NCBI RefSeq assembly: GCF_900091415.1
Contig: NZ_FMHU01000002.1
Span: 434,001 to 498,000, forward strand
DNA from: Micromonospora inyonensis
Lineage (GTDB): Bacteria; Actinomycetota; Actinomycetes; Mycobacteriales; Micromonosporaceae
Reading direction: 5' to 3'
DNA: 64,000 bases
This document shows, piece by piece, positions 42,184-51,628 of the stretch. The first letter of the stretch is position 1. Every line of letters starts with the position of its first letter. The notes below the pieces were generated by a model that saw nothing but the letters and a program-made list of their open reading frames with translations, was not told the origin of the DNA and searched no databases. Position numbers and translations under genes: made by a program.

Positions 42184-45177
42184 ATGGCCAGATCCACCAG
42201 GACCAACCGCCTCGCCCGGTACGGGTTCGGGGTCGGTGACGACGGGGGCGTGCGCGCCGCCGACCTGCTCGGCCCGGACGGGCTCGGCCTGTGGCGGCCC
42301 GAGTCGCAGGAGCCGGTCGACGAGCCGGCCGCCGAGCTGCTGACCGCGCTCTCCCGCGCCGCCGACCCGGACCTGGCCCTGCGCCAGCTGCACCGGATCG
42401 TCGAGGCGGAACGCCGCACCGCGCCCCGGGCCGACGAGGGCTCCGCCCTGCTGGCCGCGGTACACGCCGACCCGGGGCTGCGCCGCCGGCTGGTCGCGGT
42501 GCTGGGCGCGTCCTCGGCGCTCGGCGACCACCTGGTGGCCAATCCGGAGCACTGGCGGGTGCTCGCCACCGCCCCGGACGGGCTCGCCCCCTCCGCCGCC
42601 GGGCGGCTCGGCCCGCTCGGGGAGGGCAAGCCGATCCCGGCGCTGCGCGCGGCGTACCGGTTGGCGCTGCTGGGGATCGCGGCGGCCGACCTGACCGGCG
42701 GGCGTGCCCTGGAGCAGTCCATGGCGGCGCTCTCCGCGCTGGCCGACGCCACCCTGTCCGCCGCGTACGACATCGCGGTCGGCGAACTGCCCGAGGGCGC
42801 GCCGGTGCCCCGGCTGGCCGTGGTGGCGATGGGCAAGTGCGGCGGCGGTGAACTGAACTACGTCTCCGACGTCGACGTGATCTTCGTGGCCGACGACGAC
42901 GCCGACCTGGCCGTGGCCACCATCATCGCCACCCGGCTGATCCACGTCTGCGGGCTGGTCGCCTGGCCGGTGGACGCCGCGCTGCGTCCGGAGGGCAACC
43001 GGGGGCCGCTGGTCCGCACCCTCACCAGCCACCTCGCCTACTACCGCCGCTGGGCGCGTACCTGGGAGTTCCAGGCCCTGCTCAAGGCCCGCCCCGCCGC
43101 CGGTGACCTGGCCCTGGCGAGCGAGTGGATCGAGCAGCTCGCCCCGTTGCTCTGGCGGGCCGCCGAGCGGCCGGAGGCGGTCTCCGACGTCCGCTCGATG
43201 CGCAAGAAGATCATCGAGAACATCCCGCCGAAGGAGCTGGAGCGCGAGATCAAGCGCGGTCCGGGTGGCCTGCGTGACATCGAGTTCGCCGTGCAGCTGC
43301 TGCAACTGGTACACGGCCGGGGCGACGAGTCGTTGCGCGAAGCCGGCACCATCCCGGCGCTGCGCGCGCTGGTCGCCGGTGGCTACGTCGGCCGCGCCGA
43401 CGGGGAGGGGCTGCTGCGCGGGTACCGCTTCCTGCGCGGCGTCGAGCACCGCCTACAGCTCCAGGGACTGCGCCGCACCCACACCGTGCCGGCCGAGCCG
43501 GCCGGGCTGCGCTGGCTCGCCGCCGCGCTCGGCTACACCGCCGAACCGGGGCGCAGCGCCGTCGAGGCGTTCCGCGCCGACTGGGTCACCCACGCCACCG
43601 AGGTACGCCGGCTGCACGCCAAACTGCTCTACCGGCCACTGCTGGAGTCGGTGGCCCGGGTGCCCGCCGACGGGCTGCGGCTGACCCCCGAGGCCGCCCG
43701 GAACCGGCTGGAGATCCTCGGCTTCGCCGACCCGGCCGGGGCGCTGCGGCACCTCCAGGCCCTCACCGGCGGGGTCAGTCGTACCGCCGCCATCCAGCGC
43801 ACCCTGCTGCCGGTGCTGCTCAGCGAGTTCGCCGACGCCCCGGAACCGGACCGGGGCCTGCTCAACTACCGGCAGGTGTCCGACAAACTCGGCAGCACCC
43901 CCTGGTACCTGCGCCTGCTGCGCGACGAGGGCCCGGTGGCCCGCCGGCTGGCCCGGGTGCTGTCGCTGTCCCGGTACGCCACCGACCTGCTCTCCCGGGA
44001 GCCGGAGGCGCTGCGGCTGCTGGCCGAGGAGAGCGAGCTGACCCCGCGCCCCCGCGAGGTGCTCTGCGAGGGGTTCACCGCGGCGGCGGCCCGGCACACC
44101 GACCCGGTGCAGGCCACCCGCGCGGTCCGCGCGCTGCGCCGCCGCGAGCTGGTCCGGCTCGCCTGCGCCGACGTGCTCAGCCGGGCCGGCTCGCTCGCCC
44201 CCCGGGCCGCCCGGGAGACCCCGCCGGACGTCAGCGCCGTCGGCGCGGCCCTGGCCGCGGTCACCGACGCCACCCTCACCGCCGCGCTGCGTACCGCCCG
44301 GGCCGCCCGCCCGGACGTGCCCGGCCTGAGGTTCGCGGTGATCGGCATGGGCCGCCTCGGCGGCTACGAGTCGAACTACCTCTCCGACGCCGATGTGCTC
44401 TTCGTCTACGACGCCCCACCGGAGGTCCAGGAGAGCGCCGCCAGCGCCGCCGCGCACGGCATCGCCGAGGAGCTGCGGCGGCTGCTCGGCATGCCCGCCC
44501 CGGACCCGGCCCTCGGGGTGGACGCCGACCTGCGCCCGGAGGGCCGGCAGGGCCCGCTGGTGCGCAGCCTCGCCGCCTACGCCCAGTACTACGCCCGCTG
44601 GTCCAGGGTCTGGGAGGCGCAGGCCCTGCTGCGGGCCCGCTTCGTCTGCGGGGACGCCGACCTCGGCACCGAGTTCGAGGCGATGATCGAGCCGGTGCGT
44701 TACCCGGCCGACGGGCTCAGCCGGGAACAGGTTGTCGAGATCCGACGGATCAAGGCCCGGGTGGAGACCGAACGCCTGCCCCGGGGCGCGGACCCGGCCA
44801 CGCACACCAAACTCGGCCGGGGCGGACTCGCCGACGTCGAGTGGGCGGTGCAACTGCTCCAGCTCCGGTACGCCGGTCGGCACCCGGAGCTACGCGGCAC
44901 GCGTACCCTCGGGGCGCTGGCCGCCGCCCGCGACGCCGGGCTGGTCGACCCGGCCGACGCCGCCGCGATGGCCGCCGGCTGGACGACGGCCGCGCAGGTC
45001 CGCAACGCGCTGATGCTGGTCCGTGGCCGGGACGGCGACCAGCTCCCCCGGCACGGCGTGGAGTTGGCCGGAGTGGTCCAGCTGTTCGGGGCGGACGACC
45101 CGGGCGAGTTCCTCGACGAGTACCTGCGCACCGCCCGGCGCTGCCGCACCGCCATGGAACACGTCCTCGATGCCTGA
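42184..45177 (+). CDS. glnE: Glutamine synthetase adenylyltransferase / adenylyl-removing enzyme
   Basis: 997 residues from ATG 42184. Two nucleotidyltransferase domains: the N-terminal deadenylylating one has GKCGGGELNYVSDVDVIFV from residue 217 (DVD at 229-231), and the C-terminal adenylylating one has GMGRLGGYESNYLSDADVLF from residue 721 (DAD at 735-737). Each is followed by an RPEGNRGPLV or RPEGRQGPLV segment and helical GlnD_UR_UTase-like parts. It adenylylates the Tyr of GlnA1 when nitrogen is plentiful and removes it under limitation, guided by PII. It lies between glnA2 and glnA1, as in mycobacteria. Confidence 0.96.
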   Translation: MARSTRTNRLARYGFGVGDDGGVRAADLLGPDGLGLWRPESQEPVDEPAAELLTALSRAADPDLALRQLHRIVEAERRTAPRADEGSALLAAVHADPGLRRRLVAVLGASSALGDHLVANPEHWRVLATAPDGLAPSAAGRLGPLGEGKPIPALRAAYRLALLGIAAADLTGGRALEQSMAALSALADATLSAAYDIAVGELPEGAPVPRLAVVAMGKCGGGELNYVSDVDVIFVADDDADLAVATIIATRLIHVCGLVAWPVDAALRPEGNRGPLVRTLTSHLAYYRRWARTWEFQALLKARPAAGDLALASEWIEQLAPLLWRAAERPEAVSDVRSMRKKIIENIPPKELEREIKRGPGGLRDIEFAVQLLQLVHGRGDESLREAGTIPALRALVAGGYVGRADGEGLLRGYRFLRGVEHRLQLQGLRRTHTVPAEPAGLRWLAAALGYTAEPGRSAVEAFRADWVTHATEVRRLHAKLLYRPLLESVARVPADGLRLTPEAARNRLEILGFADPAGALRHLQALTGGVSRTAAIQRTLLPVLLSEFADAPEPDRGLLNYRQVSDKLGSTPWYLRLLRDEGPVARRLARVLSLSRYATDLLSREPEALRLLAEESELTPRPREVLCEGFTAAAARHTDPVQATRAVRALRRRELVRLACADVLSRAGSLAPRAARETPPDVSAVGAALAAVTDATLTAALRTARAARPDVPGLRFAVIGMGRLGGYESNYLSDADVLFVYDAPPEVQESAASAAAHGIAEELRRLLGMPAPDPALGVDADLRPEGRQGPLVRSLAAYAQYYARWSRVWEAQALLRARFVCGDADLGTEFEAMIEPVRYPADGLSREQVVEIRRIKARVETERLPRGADPATHTKLGRGGLADVEWAVQLLQLRYAGRHPELRGTRTLGALAAARDAGLVDPADAAAMAAGWTTAAQVRNALMLVRGRDGDQLPRHGVELAGVVQLFGADDPGEFLDEYLRTARRCRTAMEHVLDA

Positions 45178-46930
45178 GTCGGCGCCACGCCCGGCGGTCC
45201 CAGCCGCTGCCCTCCGGTTCGCCGGCACCGCCGCCGGCCCCGAGTCCGTCACCAGCGCCGGTGCCGCCGCCACCCGGCCGGTCGCCGCACCGGCGTCCGG
45301 TCGGCGTCGGGGCGTCCCGCTGCTGGTCACCGGGGCGGCGCTGGTGCTCGCGGCGGCGTTCCTGCTCGCCCCGCCGATGGGCACCGACCTGGCCGCCCAG
45401 GTCGCCCGTGCCGACTTCGTCGACCGGCACGGCACCACCCCGGTCGACCTCGGCTGGTACGGCGGGGTCCACCAGTACGGCTACAGCCTGCTCACCGCCG
45501 GCCTGGGCACCCTGTTCGGGGTACGGGTCGTCGGCGCGGTCGCCGCGGTGCTCTCCGCCGCCGCGCTGGGCTGGCTGTTCGTCCGGCACCGCGCCCGGCG
45601 ACCGCTGCTGGCCGGGCTGCTCGGCGCGGTGGTGCTGGTCGGCAACCTGGCCAGCGGCCGGATCACCTTCGCCGTCGGGCTGGCCCTCGGGCTGGCCGCC
45701 CTGGTCGCGGTCTCCGCCGAGCGGCTGTCGCGCCCGCTGCGGCTCACCCTGGCCGCGCTGCTCGCCGCGCTCGCCACCTGGGCCAGCCCGGTCGCCGGAC
45801 TCTTCACCGGCCTGGCCGGCGCGGCGCTGCTGCTGGCCAGCCTGCGACCGGGGAGCGGCCCGGACGTCGACGGCCCGCACTCCGCGGCGGTCGGGGCCCG
45901 GCCGCTGCCCGGCGGCTGGCGGACCGACCGCCCGCTGGCGGAGAGCCTGACCCTCTGCGTCGCACCGGCGGTCGCGCTCGCCCCGATGGCGGTGCTCTTC
46001 GGCAACGGCGGCACCCAGCCGTACACCGCCGAGTCGATGCGGATCAACGTGGCGCTGGCCGTGCTGGTCCTGTTCGTGCTGCCCCGGCGGCGCCGGGTGC
46101 TGCGCACCGGGGCGGCGCTGACCGTGCTGCTGCTGGTCGCCGCCCACTACGTGCCCACCCCGATCGGGTCGAACGCGCTGCGACTGCCGATGCTCTTCGC
46201 GCTGCCGGTGCTGGCCGGGTACGCGCCGCTGCCCGCCCGATGGCTGGCCGCGCTGCTCGCCGCCGCCGTCTGGTGGCAGTCCCCGGTGATGACCTCCGAC
46301 CTCGGCCGGGCCGGCTCGGCGGAGACGTCCGCCGCCTTCCACCGGCCGCTCGCCGACGAACTGGCCCGCCGCGCCCCGGTCGGGCGGGTCGAGGTGGTGC
46401 CGCTGCGTGACCACTGGGAGTCGGCGTACCTGCCGTCGACCGTGCCGCTGGCCCGGGGCTGGGAACGGCAGGTCGACACCGACCGCAACGGGCTCTTCTA
46501 CCGCACCGGCCTGGACGCCGACACCTACGCCGACTGGCTGCGCCGCAACGCCGTGCAGTACGTCGCTCTCGCCCCGGACAGCGTGCCCGACCGCTGGGCC
46601 CGGGAGGAGGCCACCCTGGTCGCCGGTGGGTTGCCGTACCTGCGCGAGGTGTGGCGCGACGACACCTGGCGGCTCTACGCGGTCGCCGACCCGACGCTGC
46701 TGGTGGCCGCCCCCGGTCGGCTGGTCGCCGCCGACCCGGGTCAGGTGCGGTTCACCGCCCCGGCGGATGCCGGTGACCTGCTGGTCCGCGTCCGGTGGTC
46801 CCGGTGGCTCAGCCTGGAGGGGCCGGGCGGCTGCCTCACCCGGGGCCCGGACGACTGGGTCACCGTCCGGGTCGACCGTGCGGGGGAGTACCGGCTGACC
46901 AGCTCACTGCGCCCCCGGGGAGGATGCTGA
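45170..46930 (+). CDS. Polytopic membrane protein, unknown function
   Basis: 586 residues from ATG 45170, overlapping the glnE stop by 8 bases. After about 45 disordered residues there are roughly ten membrane helices, with an extracytoplasmic loop DFVDRHGTTPVDLGWYGGVH after the first, then a soluble C-terminal domain of about 210 residues (DHWESAYLPSTVPLARGW, NGLFYRTG). The overall plan resembles GT-C type or related lipid-linked sugar enzymes, but I see no decisive motif. It is followed by the MptB-like gene two bases later, which suggests joint work in cell-envelope glycan synthesis. Confidence 0.75.
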   Translation: MPESAPRPAVPAAALRFAGTAAGPESVTSAGAAATRPVAAPASGRRRGVPLLVTGAALVLAAAFLLAPPMGTDLAAQVARADFVDRHGTTPVDLGWYGGVHQYGYSLLTAGLGTLFGVRVVGAVAAVLSAAALGWLFVRHRARRPLLAGLLGAVVLVGNLASGRITFAVGLALGLAALVAVSAERLSRPLRLTLAALLAALATWASPVAGLFTGLAGAALLLASLRPGSGPDVDGPHSAAVGARPLPGGWRTDRPLAESLTLCVAPAVALAPMAVLFGNGGTQPYTAESMRINVALAVLVLFVLPRRRRVLRTGAALTVLLLVAAHYVPTPIGSNALRLPMLFALPVLAGYAPLPARWLAALLAAAVWWQSPVMTSDLGRAGSAETSAAFHRPLADELARRAPVGRVEVVPLRDHWESAYLPSTVPLARGWERQVDTDRNGLFYRTGLDADTYADWLRRNAVQYVALAPDSVPDRWAREEATLVAGGLPYLREVWRDDTWRLYAVADPTLLVAAPGRLVAADPGQVRFTAPADAGDLLVRVRWSRWLSLEGPGGCLTRGPDDWVTVRVDRAGEYRLTSSLRPRGGC

Positions 46931-46931
46931 G

Positions 46932-48491
46932 GTGACCCGGACGACCGAGGGCGCGTCATCCGCCGGTCCCGGGACCGGCCCGGCCGGCGCGGGTCGGCTG
47001 CGGCTGGTCCGCTGGGGTGGGCTGGCCGGTGCGGTGCTGCTCACCGTCGCCTCCTGGCTCGGCGGGGTCTTCCCCGACTTCCGGTCCGGGGTCACCCCGC
47101 TCGGCATCTGGCGGGGCGAACACGGGCCGCTGCTGCTCACCGCCTGGCTGGTCGGCACCGCCGGGCTGGTCGTGGCGTGGTGGACGGCCCGCCACCACGT
47201 CCCGTCGACACGCTGGGCGTACCTCACCGCCGGGCTGTGGACACTGCCGCTGCTGGCCACCGTGCCGACCGGCAGTCGCGACGTCTACTCGTACGCCTGC
47301 CAGGGCTGGGTGTACGCCTCCGGCGGTGACCCGTACGCCGGAGGCGTGGCCGCCGCCGGGTGCCCCTGGGCGGACGCGATCTCCCCGATCTGGCGGGACA
47401 CCGCGGCCCCGTACGGGCCGGTCTTCGTGCTCCTCGCCGGGGCCGCCGCCGCGCTCGGAGGCTCGCTGCTGGGCACCGTCGCGCTGCTGCGGGTGGTCGC
47501 CGTGCTCGGGGTGCTCCTCGCCGCCGCCTGCCTGCCGGCGCTGGCCCGCGCCGCCGGGGTGCCCGCGCGGCGGGCCGTCTGGCTGGTGCTGGCCTGTCCG
47601 CTGGTCGGGGTGCACCTGGTCGCCGGGGCGCACAACGACGCGGTGATGGTCGGCCTGCTCCTCGCCGGTCTGCTGCTGGTGGTCCGCCACCCCGGGCAGC
47701 GCCCCCGGCTGCTGGCCGGCGGGGCGCTGCTCGGGCTGGCCGTGGCGGTGAAGGTCACCGCGCTGGTGGTGCTGCCCTTCGCGGCCCTGGCCGCGGTGGC
47801 GGGCATCGTCACCGTCCGGGCGCTGCTGCGCGACGGGCTCTGGGTGGTCGCCGGGGCGGTGGCCGCCCTGCTGGCCACCTCGGCGGCCTCCGGGCTCGGG
47901 TTCGGCTGGATCGGCGGGCTGACCCGCAGCGGCGACTCCGAGCAGTGGACGTCACCGGCGACCGCCGTCGGCTTCACCGTCGACTACGCCGGCCGGCTGC
48001 TCGGCCGGGACCCGAACGCGGTGCCGGTCGTCCGGGCGGTCGCGGTCGTGCTGCTGGCGGTGCTGCTGGTCGCGTTCTGGTTCCGGGCCTGGCACGGGCT
48101 GCGCCGGCTCAGCGGCGTCCGGCAGCGGGTGGCCCGGCTGGCCGCCGCGCGGCCCCGCGCGGCGCTGACCGGGGGCGGGCTGGCGCTGGCCGCCACGGTC
48201 GCCCTCGCCCCGGTCTTCCACCCCTGGTACGCCGTCTGGCCGCTCGCGGTGCTGGCGGTGGCCGCCACCCGGACCACCTGGTTCCTGGTGCCCTGCGCGG
48301 TGGCGTCCTTCCTGACCCTCCCCGACGGCACCAACCTGGCCCGGTTCACCAAGGCCCCCGGTGCCCTCCTGATGACCGCCCTGGTGATCGGGCTCGGGGT
48401 GTCCGCCGCCCGCTCGGTTGGTGGTAGCAGGGGCCCCCTGCGGTCGTCTGGTGATGAGCAGGGGTCCCCTGCTACCACCCGGCACCGGTGA
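46932..48491 (+). CDS. MptB-like polyprenol-phosphate mannosyltransferase (alpha-1,6)
   Basis: 519 residues from GTG 46932. The MptB pattern is clear: TGSRDVYSYACQGWVYASGG with the catalytic Asp, GDPYAGG, SPIWRDTAAPYGPVFVLL, AGAHNDAVMVGLLLAG, AVAVKVTALVVLPFA and FHPWYAVWPL. About 12 membrane helices. Such enzymes use polyprenyl-phosphate mannose to extend the alpha-1,6 mannan core of lipomannan-like glycolipids outside the membrane. The last 25 codons (from about 48418 to the stop) consist of repeat copy D, so the native C terminus appears to have been replaced by repeat sequence. Confidence 0.86.
   Translation: MTRTTEGASSAGPGTGPAGAGRLRLVRWGGLAGAVLLTVASWLGGVFPDFRSGVTPLGIWRGEHGPLLLTAWLVGTAGLVVAWWTARHHVPSTRWAYLTAGLWTLPLLATVPTGSRDVYSYACQGWVYASGGDPYAGGVAAAGCPWADAISPIWRDTAAPYGPVFVLLAGAAAALGGSLLGTVALLRVVAVLGVLLAAACLPALARAAGVPARRAVWLVLACPLVGVHLVAGAHNDAVMVGLLLAGLLLVVRHPGQRPRLLAGGALLGLAVAVKVTALVVLPFAALAAVAGIVTVRALLRDGLWVVAGAVAALLATSAASGLGFGWIGGLTRSGDSEQWTSPATAVGFTVDYAGRLLGRDPNAVPVVRAVAVVLLAVLLVAFWFRAWHGLRRLSGVRQRVARLAAARPRAALTGGGLALAATVALAPVFHPWYAVWPLAVLAVAATRTTWFLVPCAVASFLTLPDGTNLARFTKAPGALLMTALVIGLGVSAARSVGGSRGPLRSSGDEQGSPATTRHR
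48421..48480 (+). repeat. Dispersed palindromic repeat, copy D, inside the mptB-like 3' end
   Basis: Arms at 48427-48441 and 48458-48472, with the stem extended outward so that 48421-48433 (GTGGTAGCAGGGG) pairs with 48467-48479. The loop differs from copies A-C. It lies inside the reading frame of the mannosyltransferase-like gene and encodes its tail (GGSRGPLRSSGDEQGSPATT). Confidence 0.9.
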
Positions 48492-48723
48492 GGGTGGTCG
48501 AGCCGGTGCCGGTCGACGCCACGGGGCCCGGCAGCTGCGCCCGTACCGTCGCCGAGCCGGAGGCCGTGCTCACGATCGAGCCACGGGTGCCCGTCGCCGT
48601 GTCGTAGCCGCGGGCCACGGTCCCCGGATTGGCCGGCGCGTCCCTCGGCCCGGCGGTGCCAGGGTGGGGCGGCCGGCGGCTGCGCCGGTCCACGTCGCCG
48701 GACCACCCGAAGGAGGCGCATCC
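48492..48723. other. Short intergenic region with possible leftward remnant
   Basis: 232 bases. On the minus strand 48472-48630 reads a low-complexity Ser/Thr/Gly segment (RGSIVSTASGSATVRAQLPG) that stops in repeat D; it has no start and no family and is probably a remnant or chance. GAAGGAGGCG near 48709 is the ribosome site of the next gene. Confidence 0.35.
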
Positions 48724-50268
48724 GTGACCGATCCGCTGCTGGACGCCGAGGTCGACGCCACGCTCCGACAGGTCCACCAGGCTGCGGGGCCCTACCTGGC
48801 GTCGTTGGCCGACCGGCCGGTACACGACCCGGCCATGCTGCCGCTGCTCGCCGAACTCCGCCAGCCGGCCACCGGCGTACCCGCCACGCCCGGCGGTGCG
48901 CTTCCCACGGCCGGCGCGTTGCCCCCCACGGTGGGCGGCGCGGCGCCTTCTGCCGACGGCGGATCGCTGCCGGAGGACGGGACCGGATCGGCCGCCGCGA
49001 TCGAGCGGCTGCTGCGCGTCGGCACGGCCACCGCCACGCACTCGGCCGGGCCGCGCTTCTTCCACTTCGTCACCGGCGGGGTGACCCCCGCCGCGCTCGC
49101 CGCCGACTGGACCGCCGCGCTTCTCGACCAGGTCGCGTCCTTCCAGGTGTCCTCCCGGTTCGCCGCCGAGACCGAGACCATCGCGCTGACCTGGCTGCGG
49201 GAGCTGTTCGGGCTGCCGGAGGCACTCGGCGGGGCGCTCGTCGCCAGCGCCACGTTCGCGAACCTGACCGGGCTGGCCGTCGCGACGCACTGGTGGGGGG
49301 AGCGGCACGGTGTCGACGTCGCCGCCGACGGGCTCAGCGGACTGCCGCGGATGCCGGTGCTCAGCGGCGGGTACGTGCACGCCAGCGACCGTAAGGCGCT
49401 GCAACTGCTCGGCCACGGACGCAACGCGGTCGAGGTCCTTGCCCGCGACGAGGTGGGCCGGGTCGACCTGGTCGCCCTGGAGAGCCGCCTCGCCACTATC
49501 GACGCCCCGGCCGTGGTCATCGCCAACGCCGGGGAGGTGAACACCGGTGACTTCGACCCGTTGGACGAGCTGGCCGACATCGCCGAACGGCACGGTGCCT
49601 GGCTGCACGTGGACGCGGCCTTCGGCATCTTCGCCGCGCTGTCACCGCGTACCGCCCACCTGGTCCGAGGGCTGGACCGGGCCGACTCGATCGCCGGCGA
49701 CGGGCACAAGTGGCTCAACGTGCCGTACGAGAGCGGGTTCGCGTTCCTCCGGGATCCGGCCCGACTTCCGCGTGCCTTCGGCATGCCGGGCTCGGCGTAC
49801 CTGCCGGGAGCGACCAGCGCGGTGCCGGCCGCCGGTGCCGGGCCGGACTACGCCGTGCTCGGCCCCGAGTCGTCGCGCCGGGCGCGGTCACTGCCGATCT
49901 GGGCGACCCTTGCCGCGTACGGCCGGCAGGGGTACCGCGCGATGGTCGAGCGCCACCTCGATCTGGCGCAGCACCTGGCCCGACTGGTCGACGCGGCACC
50001 CCGGTTGGAACGACTCGCCGAGGTGCCACTGAGCATCGTCTGCTTCCGCGCCCGCCCGGCCGGTGTCCCGGAGGAGAAGCTGGACGACCTCAACCGTCGG
50101 CTCGGTGCCGCACTGCTGGCCGACGGGCGGGTCTACGTCGGCACCACCGTGTACGACGGCCGGGTGGCGCTGCGTCCGGCGATCGTCAACTGGCGGACCA
50201 CCGAGGCGGACGTCGACCTGCTCGTCGACGTGGTGCACGACGTGCTCACCCGCGTGCTCGCCGAGTGA
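48724..50268 (+). CDS. PLP-dependent decarboxylase (group II, aromatic-amino-acid/glutamate type)
   Basis: 514 residues from GTG 48724 with AAGGAGG upstream. Family II decarboxylase fold: PRFFHFVTGGVTPAALAADW at the substrate pocket, ASATFANLTGLAVATHWW, AVVIANAGEVNTGDFDPLDE, WLHVDAAFG (Asp binding the pyridine N) and IAGDGHKWLNVPYESGF with the Schiff-base Lys. SLPIWATLAAYGRQGY corresponds to the substrate loop region. A Pro/Ala/Gly-rich insertion at residues about 45-85 is unusual. The substrate could be an aromatic amino acid, glutamate or diaminobutyrate; it cannot be decided here. Confidence 0.9.
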   Translation: MTDPLLDAEVDATLRQVHQAAGPYLASLADRPVHDPAMLPLLAELRQPATGVPATPGGALPTAGALPPTVGGAAPSADGGSLPEDGTGSAAAIERLLRVGTATATHSAGPRFFHFVTGGVTPAALAADWTAALLDQVASFQVSSRFAAETETIALTWLRELFGLPEALGGALVASATFANLTGLAVATHWWGERHGVDVAADGLSGLPRMPVLSGGYVHASDRKALQLLGHGRNAVEVLARDEVGRVDLVALESRLATIDAPAVVIANAGEVNTGDFDPLDELADIAERHGAWLHVDAAFGIFAALSPRTAHLVRGLDRADSIAGDGHKWLNVPYESGFAFLRDPARLPRAFGMPGSAYLPGATSAVPAAGAGPDYAVLGPESSRRARSLPIWATLAAYGRQGYRAMVERHLDLAQHLARLVDAAPRLERLAEVPLSIVCFRARPAGVPEEKLDDLNRRLGAALLADGRVYVGTTVYDGRVALRPAIVNWRTTEADVDLLVDVVHDVLTRVLAE

Positions 50269-50395
50269 GTCGGGCTGGGGCGGGCTGGCGTGGGCACACA
50301 CCCGCGCCGGCAACACCCCCGACGCGTGAGGGCCGGCTCCGCGTGGTGCGGAGCCGGCCCTCACCGGAACGGCGGAGCACCCGGGTGGCTGGTCG

Positions 50396-50662
50396 CTAGG
50401 ACGCCTGACGGATGGGCATGTCGGCCAGCCAGACGTCGGCCAGGTCGCCGAGGGGGACGTCGAGGGCCTGGCTGAGGCAGACCACGGTGCCGAACGCCGG
50501 TGCGGGTAGGCGGCCTGCCTCGATCTTGCGCAGCGTCTCGGGGGAGATGCCGGCTGCCAGGGCCACCTCGACGAGGCTGCGGCCGGCGCGCGCGGCCCGG
50601 AGGGCGGTTCCGAGGCGCTGGCCCGCTGCGATCTGTTCGGGGGTGAGTGGTTGGCGAACCAT
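50396..50662 (-). CDS. Small XRE-family regulator
   Basis: 88 residues from ATG 50662. A single helix-turn-helix: LGTALRAARAGRSLVEVALA and GISPETLRKIEAGRLPAPAF, then FGTVVCLSQALDVPLGDLAD, matching the XRE family. It is divergent from a methionine aminopeptidase gene, and the gap contains the palindrome GGTAT-AAAA-ATACC, a likely operator. Probably autoregulates and represses the aminopeptidase gene; this is inferred from layout. Confidence 0.85.
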   Translation of the reverse strand: MVRQPLTPEQIAAGQRLGTALRAARAGRSLVEVALAAGISPETLRKIEAGRLPAPAFGTVVCLSQALDVPLGDLADVWLADMPIRQAS

Positions 50663-50701
50663 TCCAGCAGGATAGCCCTCCGGAGTGCCCCCGACCGGCG
50701 T

Positions 50702-50715
50702 GGTATAAAAATACC
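50702..50715. promoter_or_regulatory. Palindromic operator/promoter GGTAT-N4-ATACC
   Basis: GGTAT (50702-50706) and ATACC (50711-50715) surround AAAA in the 75-base gap between the divergent XRE and aminopeptidase genes. TATAAA within it can serve as -10 box for the rightward gene, whose SD (GGAGAGGGAGG) begins at 50722. It is one of the few strongly AT-rich spots in the window. Confidence 0.6.
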
Positions 50716-50737
50716 GCATACGGAGAGGGAGGCTGTC

Positions 50738-51556
50738 GTGATCGAGCTCAAGTCCGCCGAGGAGATCGGCCGGATGGCGGTGGCCGGCCAGTTCGTCGGC
50801 GAACTGCTCGCCGAGCTGAGCGGTGTCGCCGCGGTCGGCGTCAACCTGATGGACCTCGAACACCTCGCCCGCCGCCGAATCTCCGAACGCGGCGCCGAGT
50901 CGTGCTACTGGGACTACGCCCCTTCGTTCGGCCGGGGCCCGTTCCGCAACGTGCTGTGCCTGTCGGTCAACGACGCGGTGCTGCACGGCCTGCCGCACGA
51001 CTATGTCCTGCGCGACGGTGACCTGCTCAGCATCGACATGGCGGTCGGCATCGACGGCTGGGTCGCCGACTCGGCGCTCTCCGTCGTCGTCGGCACCCCC
51101 GACCCGGCCGATCTGAGGCTGATCGAGGCCACCGAGGTCGCACTGGAGGCCGCCATCGCCGCCGCCCAGCCCGGAGGGCGCCTCGGCGACATCTCCGCCG
51201 CGATCGGCGAGGTCGCCCACTCCTACGGCTACGGCGTCAACGCCGAGTTCGGCGGGCACGGCATCGGCCGCACCATGCACGAGGCCCCGCACGTCTCCAA
51301 CACCGGTCGCGCCCGCCGTGGCATGAAACTCGCCCCCGGCCTCACCATCGCCATCGAGCCCTGGTTCTGCCGCTCCACCGACAAAATCAGGTTCGACAAC
51401 GACGGCTGGACGATCCGCTCGGCCGACGGGTCCCGTACCGCCCACTCCGAACACACGGTCGCCATCACGGATTCCGGCCCCCAGGTCCTGACCCGCCGCC
51501 CCACTCACGGCACCACCCCGGTCGACCCCACCAGGAAGCCCGCCACGGCCTCCTGA
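50738..51556 (+). CDS. map: Methionine aminopeptidase type I (paralogue)
   Basis: 272 residues from GTG 50738 after a strong ribosome site. All five metal ligands are recognisable: SIDMAVGIDG and WVADSALSV (two Asp), GGHGIGRTMHEAPHVSN (His), IAIEPWF (Glu) and SEHTVAIT (Glu), with NDAVLHGLPH giving the substrate-site His. It removes initiator Met from new proteins. The main map gene of actinomycetes lies in the secY-adk-map-infA cluster, which is not here, so this is a second copy, apparently controlled by its divergent XRE neighbour. Confidence 0.93.
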   Translation: MIELKSAEEIGRMAVAGQFVGELLAELSGVAAVGVNLMDLEHLARRRISERGAESCYWDYAPSFGRGPFRNVLCLSVNDAVLHGLPHDYVLRDGDLLSIDMAVGIDGWVADSALSVVVGTPDPADLRLIEATEVALEAAIAAAQPGGRLGDISAAIGEVAHSYGYGVNAEFGGHGIGRTMHEAPHVSNTGRARRGMKLAPGLTIAIEPWFCRSTDKIRFDNDGWTIRSADGSRTAHSEHTVAITDSGPQVLTRRPTHGTTPVDPTRKPATAS

Positions 51557-51628
51557 CCCACCGCCCGCCTCGGGGGCGTGATCCAGGGCGTTCCGGGAGG
51601 GACCCTGGGCCGATTCCTGGCAGAGCAC

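Noticed and set aside
48472-48640. Leftward Ser/Thr/Gly-rich frame as a gene
   Set aside because: No start codon with ribosome site, ends inside repeat copy D, and no family; kept only as a note on the intergenic region.
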